Shown here: positions 6,977-16,100 of the stretch, piece after piece
Position numbering within the stretch: the first letter of the stretch is position 1
Layout of the letters: each line of letters opens with the position of its first letter
NCBI GenBank assembly: GCA_965224525.1
Contig: OZ245050.1
Coordinates: forward strand, 1,240,001 to 1,304,000
Direction of reading: 5' to 3'
DNA: 64,000 nt
From: Granulosicoccus sp036478565
Lineage (GTDB): Bacteria; Pseudomonadota; Gammaproteobacteria; Granulosicoccales; Granulosicoccaceae
The notes under the pieces: model-generated
Seen by the model: only the letters and a program-made list of their open reading frames with translations
Databases searched by the model: none
What the model was told of the DNA's origin: nothing
Translations under genes and position numbers: made by a program

Positions 6977-8944
6977 TCAGTTTCTGGCCAGCTCAGTAAT
7001 ATTCCGATACAAATCCAGAGCCTCGGGATTTGCCAGCGCGTGAATGTTTTTAACAGCACGGCCATGAACAACTTCTCTTACAGCCAGCTCGACAATTTTT
7101 CCTGATTTGGTTCTGGGTATGTCGCTTACCTGAATTATCTTCGAAGGTACATGTCGTGGGGTGCAGCCTTTACGCACGCTTTGGCATATTCTGGTAGTAA
7201 GCGCCTCATCAAGAGCATAATCGTCCTTCAGTACGACAAACAGGACGACACGTGTATCGTCGTGCCACTCCTGACCGATGACGATGCTTTCCATGACTTC
7301 TTCAAGCTGTTCCACATGGCGGTAGATTTCTGCGGTACCGATTCTGACGCCACCCGGATTCAGGGTTGCATCTGATCTGCCGTAGATGACGACGCCACCT
7401 TCGGGTTTGAGTACGACGTAATCACCGTGATGCCAGATGTTTTTATAAGTCGAGAAATAGGCGGTATGGTATTTTTGACCGTTATCATCGTCCCAAAAAA
7501 AGGCAGGCTGGGACGGGAAGGTTTGAGTACAGACCAACTCGCCTTTTTCATTTTCAACGGGTACACCATCGCCATTGAATACCTCAACCGCCATGCCCAG
7601 CCCTCGACACTGGCTTTCACCTCTGCGTACGGGCAGGTTTGCATTGCCCAGCACAAAACAGGAGAGAATGTCCGTACCGCCTGAAATGGATGAGAGGCAA
7701 ATGTCTGTTTTTATAGACTCGTACACGTAGTCGAAACTCTCCGGTGCAAGTACCGATCCGGTTGAGCAAAGCGTTCGAAGATGCGACAGTTTGTGTGTTT
7801 TCTTCGGCGTAAATTCATATTTTTTTAGTGCGTCAATGTACTTTGCCGATGTGCCGAACACACTCATGCCGGTGTCATCTGCAAAATCCCACAGTACATT
7901 GCCCGTTGGCTTAAACGGTGAGCCATCATACAGAGACAGGCTAGCGCCCGAAGCGAGCGCTGAAACCAGCCAGTTCCACATCATCCAACCGCAGGTTGTA
8001 AAGAAAAATACATTGTCGCCTGACCTGATGTCGGTGTGCAGCTGGTGTTCTTTTTTGTGCTGCAAAAGGGTGCCGCCCACCTTGTGAGTGATGCATTTTG
8101 GTTGGCCGGTTGTGCCCGAAGAATACAGGATAAACAGCGGATCGTTAAAACCACAAGGGGTGAATGACAGGCTTTCGTCGGTCTGGTTGTCAATCAGAGA
8201 ATTCCAGTCAGAATGTGAATGGTGTAAGCCTAGGAACGGGATGCTGACAACCGTCTGAATGGAATTGACCGCCTTATTGATTTCGGCAACCTTTTCACGA
8301 ATATCTATTTCCTTGCCGTTGTAAATATAACCATCCTGGGTGAATAGAATCTTTGGTTTGGTTTGTCCAAAACGCTCAATTACACTTTGTGCGCCGAAAT
8401 CCGGGGAGGTGGATGTCCATATTGCGCCCAGACTGGTTGTTGCCAGCATAGCCACAACAGTTTCCGGGATGTTGCCCATGTATGCGGCAACTCTGTCGCC
8501 TTTTACAACACCTTGTGCTCTTAACCATGCGGTAACAGCCGTTACCTGATTGAGTAATTCGTGATAGCTGAGTGAACGGGAAACTTTGTCTTCGGCTCTA
8601 AAATAGATGGCCGTCGCTTCGCCAGACTCACTGGTTTCAGTGCAGTCCAGAAACGGCTGCAATAAATTCTCGGCATAATTTAATCGGGCATCAGGAAACC
8701 AGACGGCGCGTTCAATGTCATCGCCGTTATCCAGAATAACATCGCCTTTAATGCCAACGATGCCAGTGAAGTCCCAAAACCGGGACCAGAATTCCTGTGA
8801 GTTGCTGATAGACCAATTATACAGGTCGGCATAACGGCTGGCGTCAACATCAGTATTTGATAGCGTCTGCATGAATGCAGTCAACCGGGTATTGGCTATC
8901 TGTTCTGCAGTGGGTTGCCACAGTATCTTGTTCGTTTCTGTCAT
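6977..8944 (-). CDS. Acetoacetyl-CoA synthetase (acetoacetate-CoA ligase)
   Basis: A 655-aa ANL-superfamily ligase that activates acetoacetate with ATP and CoA, feeding ketone bodies or PHB breakdown products into acetyl-CoA. The N-terminal segment ILWQPTAEQIANTRLTAFM and the WFPDARLNYAENLL motif are typical of AACS. The adenylate motif is YSSGTTGQPKCITH, and the C-terminal catalytic lysine lies in IPRTKSGKIVELAV. ATG 8944 is preferred; a GTG sits one codon earlier. The length fits the family (about 650 aa). It appears to be a single-gene unit. Confidence 0.93.
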   Translation of the reverse strand: MTETNKILWQPTAEQIANTRLTAFMQTLSNTDVDASRYADLYNWSISNSQEFWSRFWDFTGIVGIKGDVILDNGDDIERAVWFPDARLNYAENLLQPFLDCTETSESGEATAIYFRAEDKVSRSLSYHELLNQVTAVTAWLRAQGVVKGDRVAAYMGNIPETVVAMLATTSLGAIWTSTSPDFGAQSVIERFGQTKPKILFTQDGYIYNGKEIDIREKVAEINKAVNSIQTVVSIPFLGLHHSHSDWNSLIDNQTDESLSFTPCGFNDPLFILYSSGTTGQPKCITHKVGGTLLQHKKEHQLHTDIRSGDNVFFFTTCGWMMWNWLVSALASGASLSLYDGSPFKPTGNVLWDFADDTGMSVFGTSAKYIDALKKYEFTPKKTHKLSHLRTLCSTGSVLAPESFDYVYESIKTDICLSSISGGTDILSCFVLGNANLPVRRGESQCRGLGMAVEVFNGDGVPVENEKGELVCTQTFPSQPAFFWDDDNGQKYHTAYFSTYKNIWHHGDYVVLKPEGGVVIYGRSDATLNPGGVRIGTAEIYRHVEQLEEVMESIVIGQEWHDDTRVVLFVVLKDDYALDEALTTRICQSVRKGCTPRHVPSKIIQVSDIPRTKSGKIVELAVREVVHGRAVKNIHALANPEALDLYRNITELARN

Positions 8945-9001
8945 CACTCGATCTTTAACTTGTTTTCCGGCCTATGGTGATCATGATAGGTTAAGTGATT
9001 A

Positions 9002-9649
9002 TCAATAGTCGAGGCGTCCTTCCAGTTCGGTAAAATCACTCATGGCCCATTTTCGATAAGCTGGTCGTGTTGCAAGCCGTGAATACCAGTCCTGGATATT
9101 ATTTGGGAAATCTATGGTTAGATCTATCTGGTAGAGGCGGTGTAAAAATACGCCAACGGATATGTCGGCCAGCGATAGATACGGGCCAAGCAGAAACTCT
9201 TTTGCAGACAATTGTTCGCTCAGGAGACCAAGGCACGACTCGCATTTTTTCACACTGTCCAGAATCGCCTCGTTGTTTCTCCTTCGGGGTGGTGTTCGGT
9301 AGTGACCCCAGAACACGCCGATAAACGCGGGTTCAAATGTCGACTGGGACCAGTCCATCCAGCGCTCATAGAGGCTGCGCTCACCGGCTTGTTCTATTTG
9401 CCATTGGTTTTCACCGTATTGGTTTGTCAGGTAACGAAGAATTGTACTTGATTCCCAAACGCTCTGATTGTCATCGACCAGTACGGGCACCTTGCCGGTC
9501 GGGTTCATAGCAAGAAAGTCAGGGTGGTCATTGCCGCCATGTTTGCCGCCCGTTTGTGTGAGCTGATAAGGCAACTCCAACTCGTCCATCAGCCACAATA
9601 CCTTTTGCACGTTATAAGAGGTGTGTCGACCGTAGATGTGAAGTGTCAT
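9002..9649 (-). CDS. Glutathione S-transferase family protein
   Basis: A 215-aa soluble GST-like protein. The N-terminal thioredoxin fold contains RHTSYNVQKVLWLMDEL, the cis-proline motif GKVPVLVDD and the glutathione-binding ESSTILRYL. The C-terminal half is all-helical with SLADISVGVFLHRLY, the usual C-domain signature. It may conjugate or reduce electrophiles with glutathione, but the substrate is unknown. It is divergent from the LysE-type exporter gene. Confidence 0.88.
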   Translation of the reverse strand: MTLHIYGRHTSYNVQKVLWLMDELELPYQLTQTGGKHGGNDHPDFLAMNPTGKVPVLVDDNQSVWESSTILRYLTNQYGENQWQIEQAGERSLYERWMDWSQSTFEPAFIGVFWGHYRTPPRRRNNEAILDSVKKCESCLGLLSEQLSAKEFLLGPYLSLADISVGVFLHRLYQIDLTIDFPNNIQDWYSRLATRPAYRKWAMSDFTELEGRLDY

Positions 9650-9714
9650 GGGTGCGAATTTCTTTGTGAGTAGGTTATAGTCAAACGGTAAACTATCGAT
9701 TCAGGAATGCAAAA

Positions 9715-10341
9715 GTGACCATACAAACCTGGTGGATCTATCTGGGTACGGTACTGCTACTCATGAGCACGCCGGGCCCAAGCCAATTGCTAATGATGTC
9801 CGTCAGTATGAAAAATGGCTTTCGTCGCTCATTGGCAACTGCCGTAGGTGATCTTAGCGCGAATGTCATACAAATGATGCTTGCAGGGTTTGGCCTGGCT
9901 ACACTGTTGCTTGCATCGGAATATGGTTTTGCGATAGTCAAGTGGTGTGGTGTGGCCTATCTGGTCTGGTTAGGCTGCAAACATATTGTTTCATCGTTTA
10001 GTCTGGCAGAATCTGTCTCTCAAGCGCCAATAGCGAGTTTGAGAAAGCTTTGGTTCAGTGGATTCATCACCTCTGCCGCCAATCCGAAGGCGGTCATATT
10101 TTTTGCCGCACTGTTCCCACAGTTTATCGAACAGCAATCGCCTTTGCTACCGCAAATCCTAATACTGGGAGCGACCTATATCCTGATTGACGGGTTGTTC
10201 CTGTCATTCTATGGCAAAAGCGCCAGTTGGCTTGCCGGGAAGATTAATGCCGCAGGCAGATTATGGGTTGATCGCATAGCGGGCACCGGCCTGATTGCGG
10301 CAGCTGTATTGCTTGGCTTCAAATCAAATAAGCTAACCTGA
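9715..10341 (+). CDS. LysE/RhtB-family amino acid exporter
   Basis: A 208-aa inner-membrane protein with about six hydrophobic segments. The conserved N-terminal motif MSTPGPSQLLMMSVSMKNGFRRS identifies the LysE/RhtB translocators, which export amino acids or homoserine lactone-like compounds. The start is GTG at 9715. The cargo cannot be told. It is divergent from the GST gene, with 65 bases between them. Confidence 0.88.
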   Translation: MTIQTWWIYLGTVLLLMSTPGPSQLLMMSVSMKNGFRRSLATAVGDLSANVIQMMLAGFGLATLLLASEYGFAIVKWCGVAYLVWLGCKHIVSSFSLAESVSQAPIASLRKLWFSGFITSAANPKAVIFFAALFPQFIEQQSPLLPQILILGATYILIDGLFLSFYGKSASWLAGKINAAGRLWVDRIAGTGLIAAAVLLGFKSNKLT

Positions 10342-10438
10342 CAGGGCTATTGAGACTGACTTGTGGCGCAATAATCAATGAATCCTCGCCAATGGTGTGG
10401 AGATTCTCTGGCCCGACAACGGCCCTCGTCGTCTACCT

Positions 10439-10458
10439 CTATTGGGGTATCCCAATAG
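10439..10458. promoter_or_regulatory. Perfect 8-bp inverted repeat upstream of the subtilase-like gene
   Basis: CTATTGGG (10439-10446) and CCCAATAG (10451-10458) flank the loop GTAT. The repeat is about 50 bases before the start codon of the next gene. It could be an operator, a 5'-UTR hairpin or a weak terminator for the exporter gene; the sequence does not decide. Confidence 0.3.
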
Positions 10459-10509
10459 CGTCCATGTTGCCGTAAACTCTCGTACACCTTGTTGAGCCAA
10501 TACAGACGC

Positions 10510-11937
10510 ATGAGCCACTTTCGACCCCTTTTCCTGTTAACGCAACTGGTACTAATTGCCGGATGCTCAAGCACCAGCGGCAGCAATAGTACGCCTGCAG
10601 AAATCATCGACTTCACTGAAGCATTCTCACAAGACGCGGAAGTCGACCGTCTGCGCTTTTTCCGTGAAATCAACGCCGACGATGCATTGAAGAATCGCAA
10701 CTTAACCGGTAGCGGTGTACGCGTCACTATCATGGGTGAGATGGTCGATGCCAAGCACCCCGATCTGCAAGCTACTGTACAAACGCAATTCAACACATTC
10801 TCGCAAAAAGGGGAGGTGTTAACCGGCGAAGGGAATCTGTCGTTGGGTGCCGAGAAGCTTGGTGTGAATGACGGCCATGGTACGCACATCGCAGGCACTA
10901 TTGCCGCGGCTTGTGACGGTGTGGGTGTTCAGGGTGTTGCCTGTGGTGCAACGCTGGATGTATATAATCTGGGCTTATACGACGACATCGAACGTTTTCC
11001 GCTTGCGGGCTGGGGTAATACGCACGAGTTCGAACGTCTGCTGGTGGCTTTCAGTGATGCCGCCCGCCACCTTGCAGGTCGAGGGGCAAGTCGCATTACT
11101 ACGGGCAGCTTTAACCTGGAGTCACCGGCCATTCGCTTCGAGACAGGCGGGTCTCTTTCGGGTTTGAGTGTGACTGAGCTGATCAATAAAATTGAGCAGG
11201 AAGTGGAGGATGTAGATGATTTATTCGACAGGGGGATAGCGGTACCGAGCGATCCTGCCGACCGCGAATTCCTGACGCGTATGATTAGTGAAAATGAAGA
11301 TGATATATCAATAGCATTGATGTCGTTGATGCCACAAACCTCAACATGGACCGAACTTGAAGATGCGTTGTCTGCCTATCAAGCAACAGATGGCGTATAC
11401 CTCGTTACCGAGAGCAATTACACCTTCGCTGACCATAGCTCGACACTCAATGCGATGCCGAGCCTGAGTGACAAGGTGGACGAAGATCTGTGGTTATCAA
11501 TCGTCATGGCGGTGCCAGAAGGTATGGACACGTTGGATGAGAATGCCACGCGAGAGGATGTGGATGCGCTCATGCAGGGCGCATACCTCACACCAATCAA
11601 CAGCTGCGGCGAGATGGCTAAAGACTATTGTCTGTTGACACCGTCGTACAGCGTACTGTCTACGATGACTGAGCGTGTTGCGTTCAACGACATGCCATTG
11701 ATAAAGGTTGATGGTCGCTTGCATCAGTCACTTGATGGGCACTCCATGGGCGCACCGATGGTGGCTGCTGCCCTGGCATTGATGGAGGAGAACAATGTCG
11801 CTGAAGGACTGGGTTACAGCATGAAGGATCTGGTGCGAATCCTGAAAGACAACGCCAATCGCGGTTTTCCTGGCTACGAGCCGGTTAAACATGGTCGCGG
11901 ACTACTGGATGTCAGTGCGGCTATTGCGGCAATGTGA
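10510..11937 (+). CDS. Subtilase (S8)-like lipoprotein apparently lacking the catalytic Asp
   Basis: A 475-aa protein with a lipoprotein signal (lipobox IAGC at about residue 19), so it is probably membrane-anchored in the periplasm or at the surface. ATG 10510 is preferred over TTG 10489 because it gives a normal signal peptide. The S8 His motif NDGHGTHIAG places H123, the Ser motif GHSMGAPMVAAALAL places S412, and ESNYT gives the oxyanion N303. At the Asp motif (usual VIDTGVD..HPDL) the sequence is VTIMGEMVDAKHPDL, so the nucleophile-partner Asp aligns with G76. His and Ser are about 290 residues apart, against 157 in subtilisin, so a large insertion is present. It may be a protease with a moved acid (E77 or D80) or an inactive homologue. 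Confidence 0.78.
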   Translation: MSHFRPLFLLTQLVLIAGCSSTSGSNSTPAEIIDFTEAFSQDAEVDRLRFFREINADDALKNRNLTGSGVRVTIMGEMVDAKHPDLQATVQTQFNTFSQKGEVLTGEGNLSLGAEKLGVNDGHGTHIAGTIAAACDGVGVQGVACGATLDVYNLGLYDDIERFPLAGWGNTHEFERLLVAFSDAARHLAGRGASRITTGSFNLESPAIRFETGGSLSGLSVTELINKIEQEVEDVDDLFDRGIAVPSDPADREFLTRMISENEDDISIALMSLMPQTSTWTELEDALSAYQATDGVYLVTESNYTFADHSSTLNAMPSLSDKVDEDLWLSIVMAVPEGMDTLDENATREDVDALMQGAYLTPINSCGEMAKDYCLLTPSYSVLSTMTERVAFNDMPLIKVDGRLHQSLDGHSMGAPMVAAALALMEENNVAEGLGYSMKDLVRILKDNANRGFPGYEPVKHGRGLLDVSAAIAAM

Positions 11938-11953
11938 TTAATTGCTGAAGTAG

Positions 11954-11979
11954 CAGGTGCCCACTCAGCAGGCCACCTG
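11954..11979 (+). terminator. Stem-loop after the subtilase-like gene
   Basis: CAGGTG (11954-11959) pairs with CACCTG (11974-11979), and a TTTT run follows at 11987-11990. It lies 17 bases past the stop codon and is a moderate candidate for a terminator. The rest of the gap to 12138 shows nothing. Confidence 0.35.
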
Positions 11980-12138
11980 TTGCTGATTTTCCCTCCAGCT
12001 AGGGTATTGAATTATCAGTTCCAGCAAACGGCCATGATCTGTTTTTCGCTACACATTACGCTGTGGCGCCATAGTTATTACTGCTCATACGAGATTTACT
12101 GCACACCCGAATATTCAACACAGCGGCTGTGAATTCAG

Positions 12139-13053
12139 TCAATGGATAGATTTCCACAATGCTTTTGCCAGACTGTATTCACGAAGGCCAATGTAGACTC
12201 CGCTGCCAACCACAATGGTGACACCAATAACGTCGGTGCCTGACAAGGTTTCGCCAAACAACAGATAGCCAAGTAATATCGCCCAGACCAGGATCAGGTA
12301 ATTAAACGGTTGCAGAATAACGGCTGCCGCCAGCTCAAGTGATTTGATCAGCAACAGGTGGGCTGTTACCGAGGCAATACAGACAGCGAGCAGCAACCAG
12401 GCCGTGTCTGCTGCTACCGCCTGCCACTGGAATACAACAACAGTGGATGAAGCCAGCAATCCAACCAGACCAAAGTACAGCAATGAAGTTTCGAATCGAT
12501 CATGCCTGGAGACTCGCCGAGTCAACAGGATGTAAACAGCATAAATTACGGCGCAGACAAGCGGTATCAGTGCATAGGGGTCAAACACCTGTGTGCCCGG
12601 TTGCAGAATGATCAACGTACCAATGAATCCGCATAACACAGCCGCCCAACGTCGCCAGCCTACTGACTCGCCCAATAGCGGCATGGACAGAGCCGTGACA
12701 ATCAACGGAAAGCAGGCCATCACAGCGTGCATCTCTGCCAGACCAAGAAACCGGATGCCGTAGGCGAACAAGCCAATTTCAAAGCACATAATCAGTACTC
12801 TGAAAATTTGTTGATACGGAATGGCTGAGCGCAGAGCCAGCCGAATGCCGGTACTCGCTGATGCAATAACAAGCGCCATGACTGAGAAAGCTAAAAAGCG
12901 TACGAACAGGATCTGTGATACCGGTACCAGTTGTGTAAGTTGCTTGGTGATCGCATCCGACACAGCGAAAACAAAGGTTGATACGACCAACAGCAGAATA
13001 CCGTTCAGGGTGCGTCCGGAGGTGTGGGCTGTACTGTTTTTGGTGGTAGTCAA
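12139..13053 (-). CDS. EamA/DMT-family transporter
   Basis: A 304-aa inner-membrane protein with about ten hydrophobic segments in two EamA repeats. The first repeat begins at LNGILLLVVSTFVFAVSDAI and the second at YALIPLVCAVIYAVYILLTR. Family members export amino acids, nucleotides or other metabolites; the substrate is unknown. It is divergent from the gamma-glutamyltransferase gene, with 76 bases between the start codons. Confidence 0.87.
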   Translation of the reverse strand: MTTTKNSTAHTSGRTLNGILLLVVSTFVFAVSDAITKQLTQLVPVSQILFVRFLAFSVMALVIASASTGIRLALRSAIPYQQIFRVLIMCFEIGLFAYGIRFLGLAEMHAVMACFPLIVTALSMPLLGESVGWRRWAAVLCGFIGTLIILQPGTQVFDPYALIPLVCAVIYAVYILLTRRVSRHDRFETSLLYFGLVGLLASSTVVVFQWQAVAADTAWLLLAVCIASVTAHLLLIKSLELAAAVILQPFNYLILVWAILLGYLLFGETLSGTDVIGVTIVVGSGVYIGLREYSLAKALWKSIH

Positions 13054-13129
13054 GAAGTTATCGCTGGTGGGAACTGTCGAACTCGAGGAAGAGCCAAGAA
13101 TAGCACTCGGGTGGTGGCATACTTAAGTC

Positions 13130-14716
13130 ATGCGAAATTTTCAACTACCCGGCCGTTCTCCCGTTTTAGCCACACAAGGCATGGCAGCAACATCGCACCC
13201 ATTGGCAACCAATACCGCTCTTAAGGTCCTGCAAGGTGGGGGTAATGCTGTCGATGCAGCAATAGCGGCCAGTGCCGTGCTGTGCGTAGTCGAGCCGCAG
13301 ATGACGGGTATCGGCGGCGACTGTTTTGCCATTGTCCATGAACCTGATGGTCAAATGTACGCTCTGAATGGCTCTGGCAGGGCTGCGGCTGGTGCTCATT
13401 TTGCGTGGTATCAGGAACGTGGTATTGCTGATCTTAAAGAGCTGCCAGCGCATACGGTTACTGTGCCGGGTGCGCTCAAGGCCTGGGACACTCTGCTTGA
13501 AAGGTTCGGCTCACTGGATTTTACTTCGCTGTTTGTCGATGCTATCCACTATGCAGAATCCGGCTTCCCGGTTGCTCCGCGAGTTGCACATGACTGGGCG
13601 ACACTGGTTGAGCATTTGACAAAAAATAAAGCAGCTTCTACTCAATTGCTACGTCATGGGAGTGCTCCCGAAACAGGGGACATATATAAACTTCCCGGAC
13701 TTGCTGAGACCCTGAAACGAATCGCTAAAAATGGCATTGATGTTTTTTACACCGGATCGATTGCGGCAGAGATTGCTTGTGCTGTACAAAACGCTGGTGG
13801 GTTCCTGAATGAAGAAGACATTGCGGCGGTCAGCGCAGATTGGGTAGAGGTGATATCGACTGGCTACAACGGCTTTGACGTGCACGAAATTCCACCAAAC
13901 GGGCAGGGCATAACAGCACTGGTATTGCTGGAGCTGCTGCAACATTTACAGGCAAGCGACCAGGGTGCTCATAGCGCGCAGCGAGTTCATATGGAGATTG
14001 AGTCGGCCAGGCTCGCATACTCAGTTCGGGATGCTTATGTGGGCGATGCAGACACCATGAGAGCGCGTGTAGAGCACATGTTGTCCAGGCAATATGTGCA
14101 ATCGCTTGCGGCGAGTTTTGATCCGGAAAAACGCAATCCGGACATTAGCTTACCCAGGCTGCCGGATGCGGATACAATTTACCTGACTGTTGTTGACAGG
14201 GATTTACGCGCGGTCTCTTTTATCAATTCCTTATACAGTGGCTTTGGCTCTGGAATCGTGACAGAAGATTCGGGTATTTGCTTACAAAATCGTGGTGCCT
14301 GCTTTTCCTTGATTGAGGGTCACGACAATGTTATAGGCCCGTCAAAGCGGCCCATGCATACCATTATTCCGGGTATGGTCAGTAAAAACGGAAAGCTTGC
14401 CTGGTCATTCGGTGTGATGGGTGGCGCCTATCAGCCGATGGGTCATGCACATGTTCTGACTAACATGATCGACTACGGCTTGAATCCGCAGGAAGCGCTG
14501 GATCACGGACGAGTGTTCTGGGGTGCAGATGGCGTTCTCGATCTGGAGACTGGCATAAGCCGGCAAGTATCAGACGGTCTCGCTGCACGAGGACATGAGG
14601 TACGGCTGGCCGGAATGCCTTTGGGAGGTGGGCAGATTATTGGTATTGATCACGATAGAGGTATCATGATTGGTGCTTCAGACCCGCGCAAGGATGGTGC
14701 GGCCGCGGGGTATTGA
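13130..14716 (+). CDS. ggt: Gamma-glutamyltransferase family protein
   Basis: A 528-aa Ntn-hydrolase precursor that cleaves or transfers the gamma-glutamyl group of glutathione and similar peptides. The N-terminal GNAVDAAIAASAVLCVVEP and TGIGGDCFAIVHEP regions are characteristic. The autoprocessing and nucleophile Thr lies in DTIYLTVVDRD, where the more common form is DTTHLSVVD; this variant is seen in a GGT subgroup. FGSGIVTEDSGICLQNRG follows. There is no obvious signal peptide, which suggests a cytoplasmic form. It is divergent from the EamA transporter. Confidence 0.9.
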   Translation: MRNFQLPGRSPVLATQGMAATSHPLATNTALKVLQGGGNAVDAAIAASAVLCVVEPQMTGIGGDCFAIVHEPDGQMYALNGSGRAAAGAHFAWYQERGIADLKELPAHTVTVPGALKAWDTLLERFGSLDFTSLFVDAIHYAESGFPVAPRVAHDWATLVEHLTKNKAASTQLLRHGSAPETGDIYKLPGLAETLKRIAKNGIDVFYTGSIAAEIACAVQNAGGFLNEEDIAAVSADWVEVISTGYNGFDVHEIPPNGQGITALVLLELLQHLQASDQGAHSAQRVHMEIESARLAYSVRDAYVGDADTMRARVEHMLSRQYVQSLAASFDPEKRNPDISLPRLPDADTIYLTVVDRDLRAVSFINSLYSGFGSGIVTEDSGICLQNRGACFSLIEGHDNVIGPSKRPMHTIIPGMVSKNGKLAWSFGVMGGAYQPMGHAHVLTNMIDYGLNPQEALDHGRVFWGADGVLDLETGISRQVSDGLAARGHEVRLAGMPLGGGQIIGIDHDRGIMIGASDPRKDGAAAGY

Positions 14717-14736
14717 TTCGGCTGGATAAATGAAAC

Positions 14737-16023
14737 TTACGGTTTCTGTTCGGAGATAGTCAGCTGCATGGATGGCGAGTCAGCGGGTTTGACATCGAGT
14801 GTTTCTATCATCCAGTCACCCGATTCAGCGATTGCATTGCCTGATTTTGAGATGCGTGCACCTACTGCAACTTCCGGAAAGCTGGACAAAGTCATCGTTG
14901 GCATTACCGCCATGGATTCATCCAGTGTTACGGTAACCGGCAGTTCGCCAACCGTGTGCTTTGAGGCAGCCAGTGGCATGGGCGGGCCCTGCATTGCGCG
15001 TGCGTAAATAAACACAAGCTGGTCGTTGCTGCTGGCTGCACGTGCTTCGTCAGACAAGTCGACTGTGACGGTAATGGTCATTGCACTTGTGTCGATGTCA
15101 GATTCTTCCTGTGTTTCAGTTTCTGCAGTGGCAGGCGGCATAGGGGCAACGCCAAGTGCTTGTCGAGACTGGTTCATCATGTCGTCAATAGAGGCAACCG
15201 CGCCCGTATTGTCTTCGCTGTTTGCAAGTTTTCGCAGTCGACCAAACAGTGTCAAGGCGTTATCGTGGTTGCCGGCCTGCGCTCTTGCTATTGCCAGTAG
15301 CCACAGGCCCGGTTCGCTGTTTTCGTCGAGAATCAAGGCTTTCTCGAGGTACTCAACAGGCTCGCCGGCCAGTAGCCCGTCGCGGGACATGGCAATGGCT
15401 TCGGCCAGCTGGGTGTAGGTTGTGGATTCGCTGTCATCCAGCTCAAGTGCGCGCTCCAGAGCGGCTGTGGCCTTGTCAAACTCGCTTATGCTCAAATAGC
15501 TTCGCCCCAGAAGCCGCCAACCCATCACATCGTCGGGCTGCTCGGCCAGACGTTGTTCAAGCTGTGGCAACAGGTCGGCCATGGCGGCTGCTTGAGGGTT
15601 GGCGCTGTTGCCGTCGGAATTGTTAGCGGTGTTGTTAGTATTTGCTGGCGGTGAATCATCCGGTGTGACCGCTTCCGGATTGCCCAGTTTTAGATACAAG
15701 GCACCCGATAAAACAGGTACAAATATGGCTAATGCCATTGCCGTGGGCAAGCCGCCGGTGCTGCCCGTTGCCTTTTGCTGGTCTGCTTCCAGTTCGCTGG
15801 CGAGATCGCGCTCCAGTTGTGCCTTTTCCTGTGCAAAGGTCGCATCATCAATAGCACCGTCGGCCAATGCCTGTGCAAGCGTATTGCGCCGTTCACGCGC
15901 AATCGCGATGTTGGTGCCGAGTTGGTCATCGCCGCTTCGGTTGTGCACAGTCAGCACACTGGGCAGCAACAGCGCAAGAGCGAGCAGCACGAGGGCTGCA
16001 GCAAGAATAAAAAATAGTGTCAC
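14737..16023 (-). CDS. ccmI: Cytochrome c-type biogenesis protein CcmI
   Basis: A 428-aa membrane protein that presents apocytochrome c to the haem lyase. It has an N-terminal membrane segment, a cytoplasmic RRNTLAQALADG...FAQEKAQLERDL region typical of CcmI, a second membrane segment near AMALAIFVPVLSGALYLKLG, a periplasmic TPR domain (about residues 150-280), and a C-terminal domain with FIYARAMQGPPMPLAASKHT. No other ccm gene is nearby, so it is detached from the usual cluster. It converges with ggt, 20 bases apart. Confidence 0.88.
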   Translation of the reverse strand: MTLFFILAAALVLLALALLLPSVLTVHNRSGDDQLGTNIAIARERRNTLAQALADGAIDDATFAQEKAQLERDLASELEADQQKATGSTGGLPTAMALAIFVPVLSGALYLKLGNPEAVTPDDSPPANTNNTANNSDGNSANPQAAAMADLLPQLEQRLAEQPDDVMGWRLLGRSYLSISEFDKATAALERALELDDSESTTYTQLAEAIAMSRDGLLAGEPVEYLEKALILDENSEPGLWLLAIARAQAGNHDNALTLFGRLRKLANSEDNTGAVASIDDMMNQSRQALGVAPMPPATAETETQEESDIDTSAMTITVTVDLSDEARAASSNDQLVFIYARAMQGPPMPLAASKHTVGELPVTVTLDESMAVMPTMTLSSFPEVAVGARISKSGNAIAESGDWMIETLDVKPADSPSMQLTISEQKP

Positions 16024-16100
16024 GCCAGCGAATCTGTTCTCAGTGATTCGCTATTGTACTGCATTGGTACACCGGGCTTGTGCGTCACGGCCGCGATTTA

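Noticed and set aside
10347..10898. 183-codon minus-strand open frame over the start of the subtilase-like gene
   Set aside because: Most of it overlaps the clear plus-strand coding sequence and reads as Ser/Pro-rich shadow; the 47 non-overlapping codons have no start and no recognisable motif.
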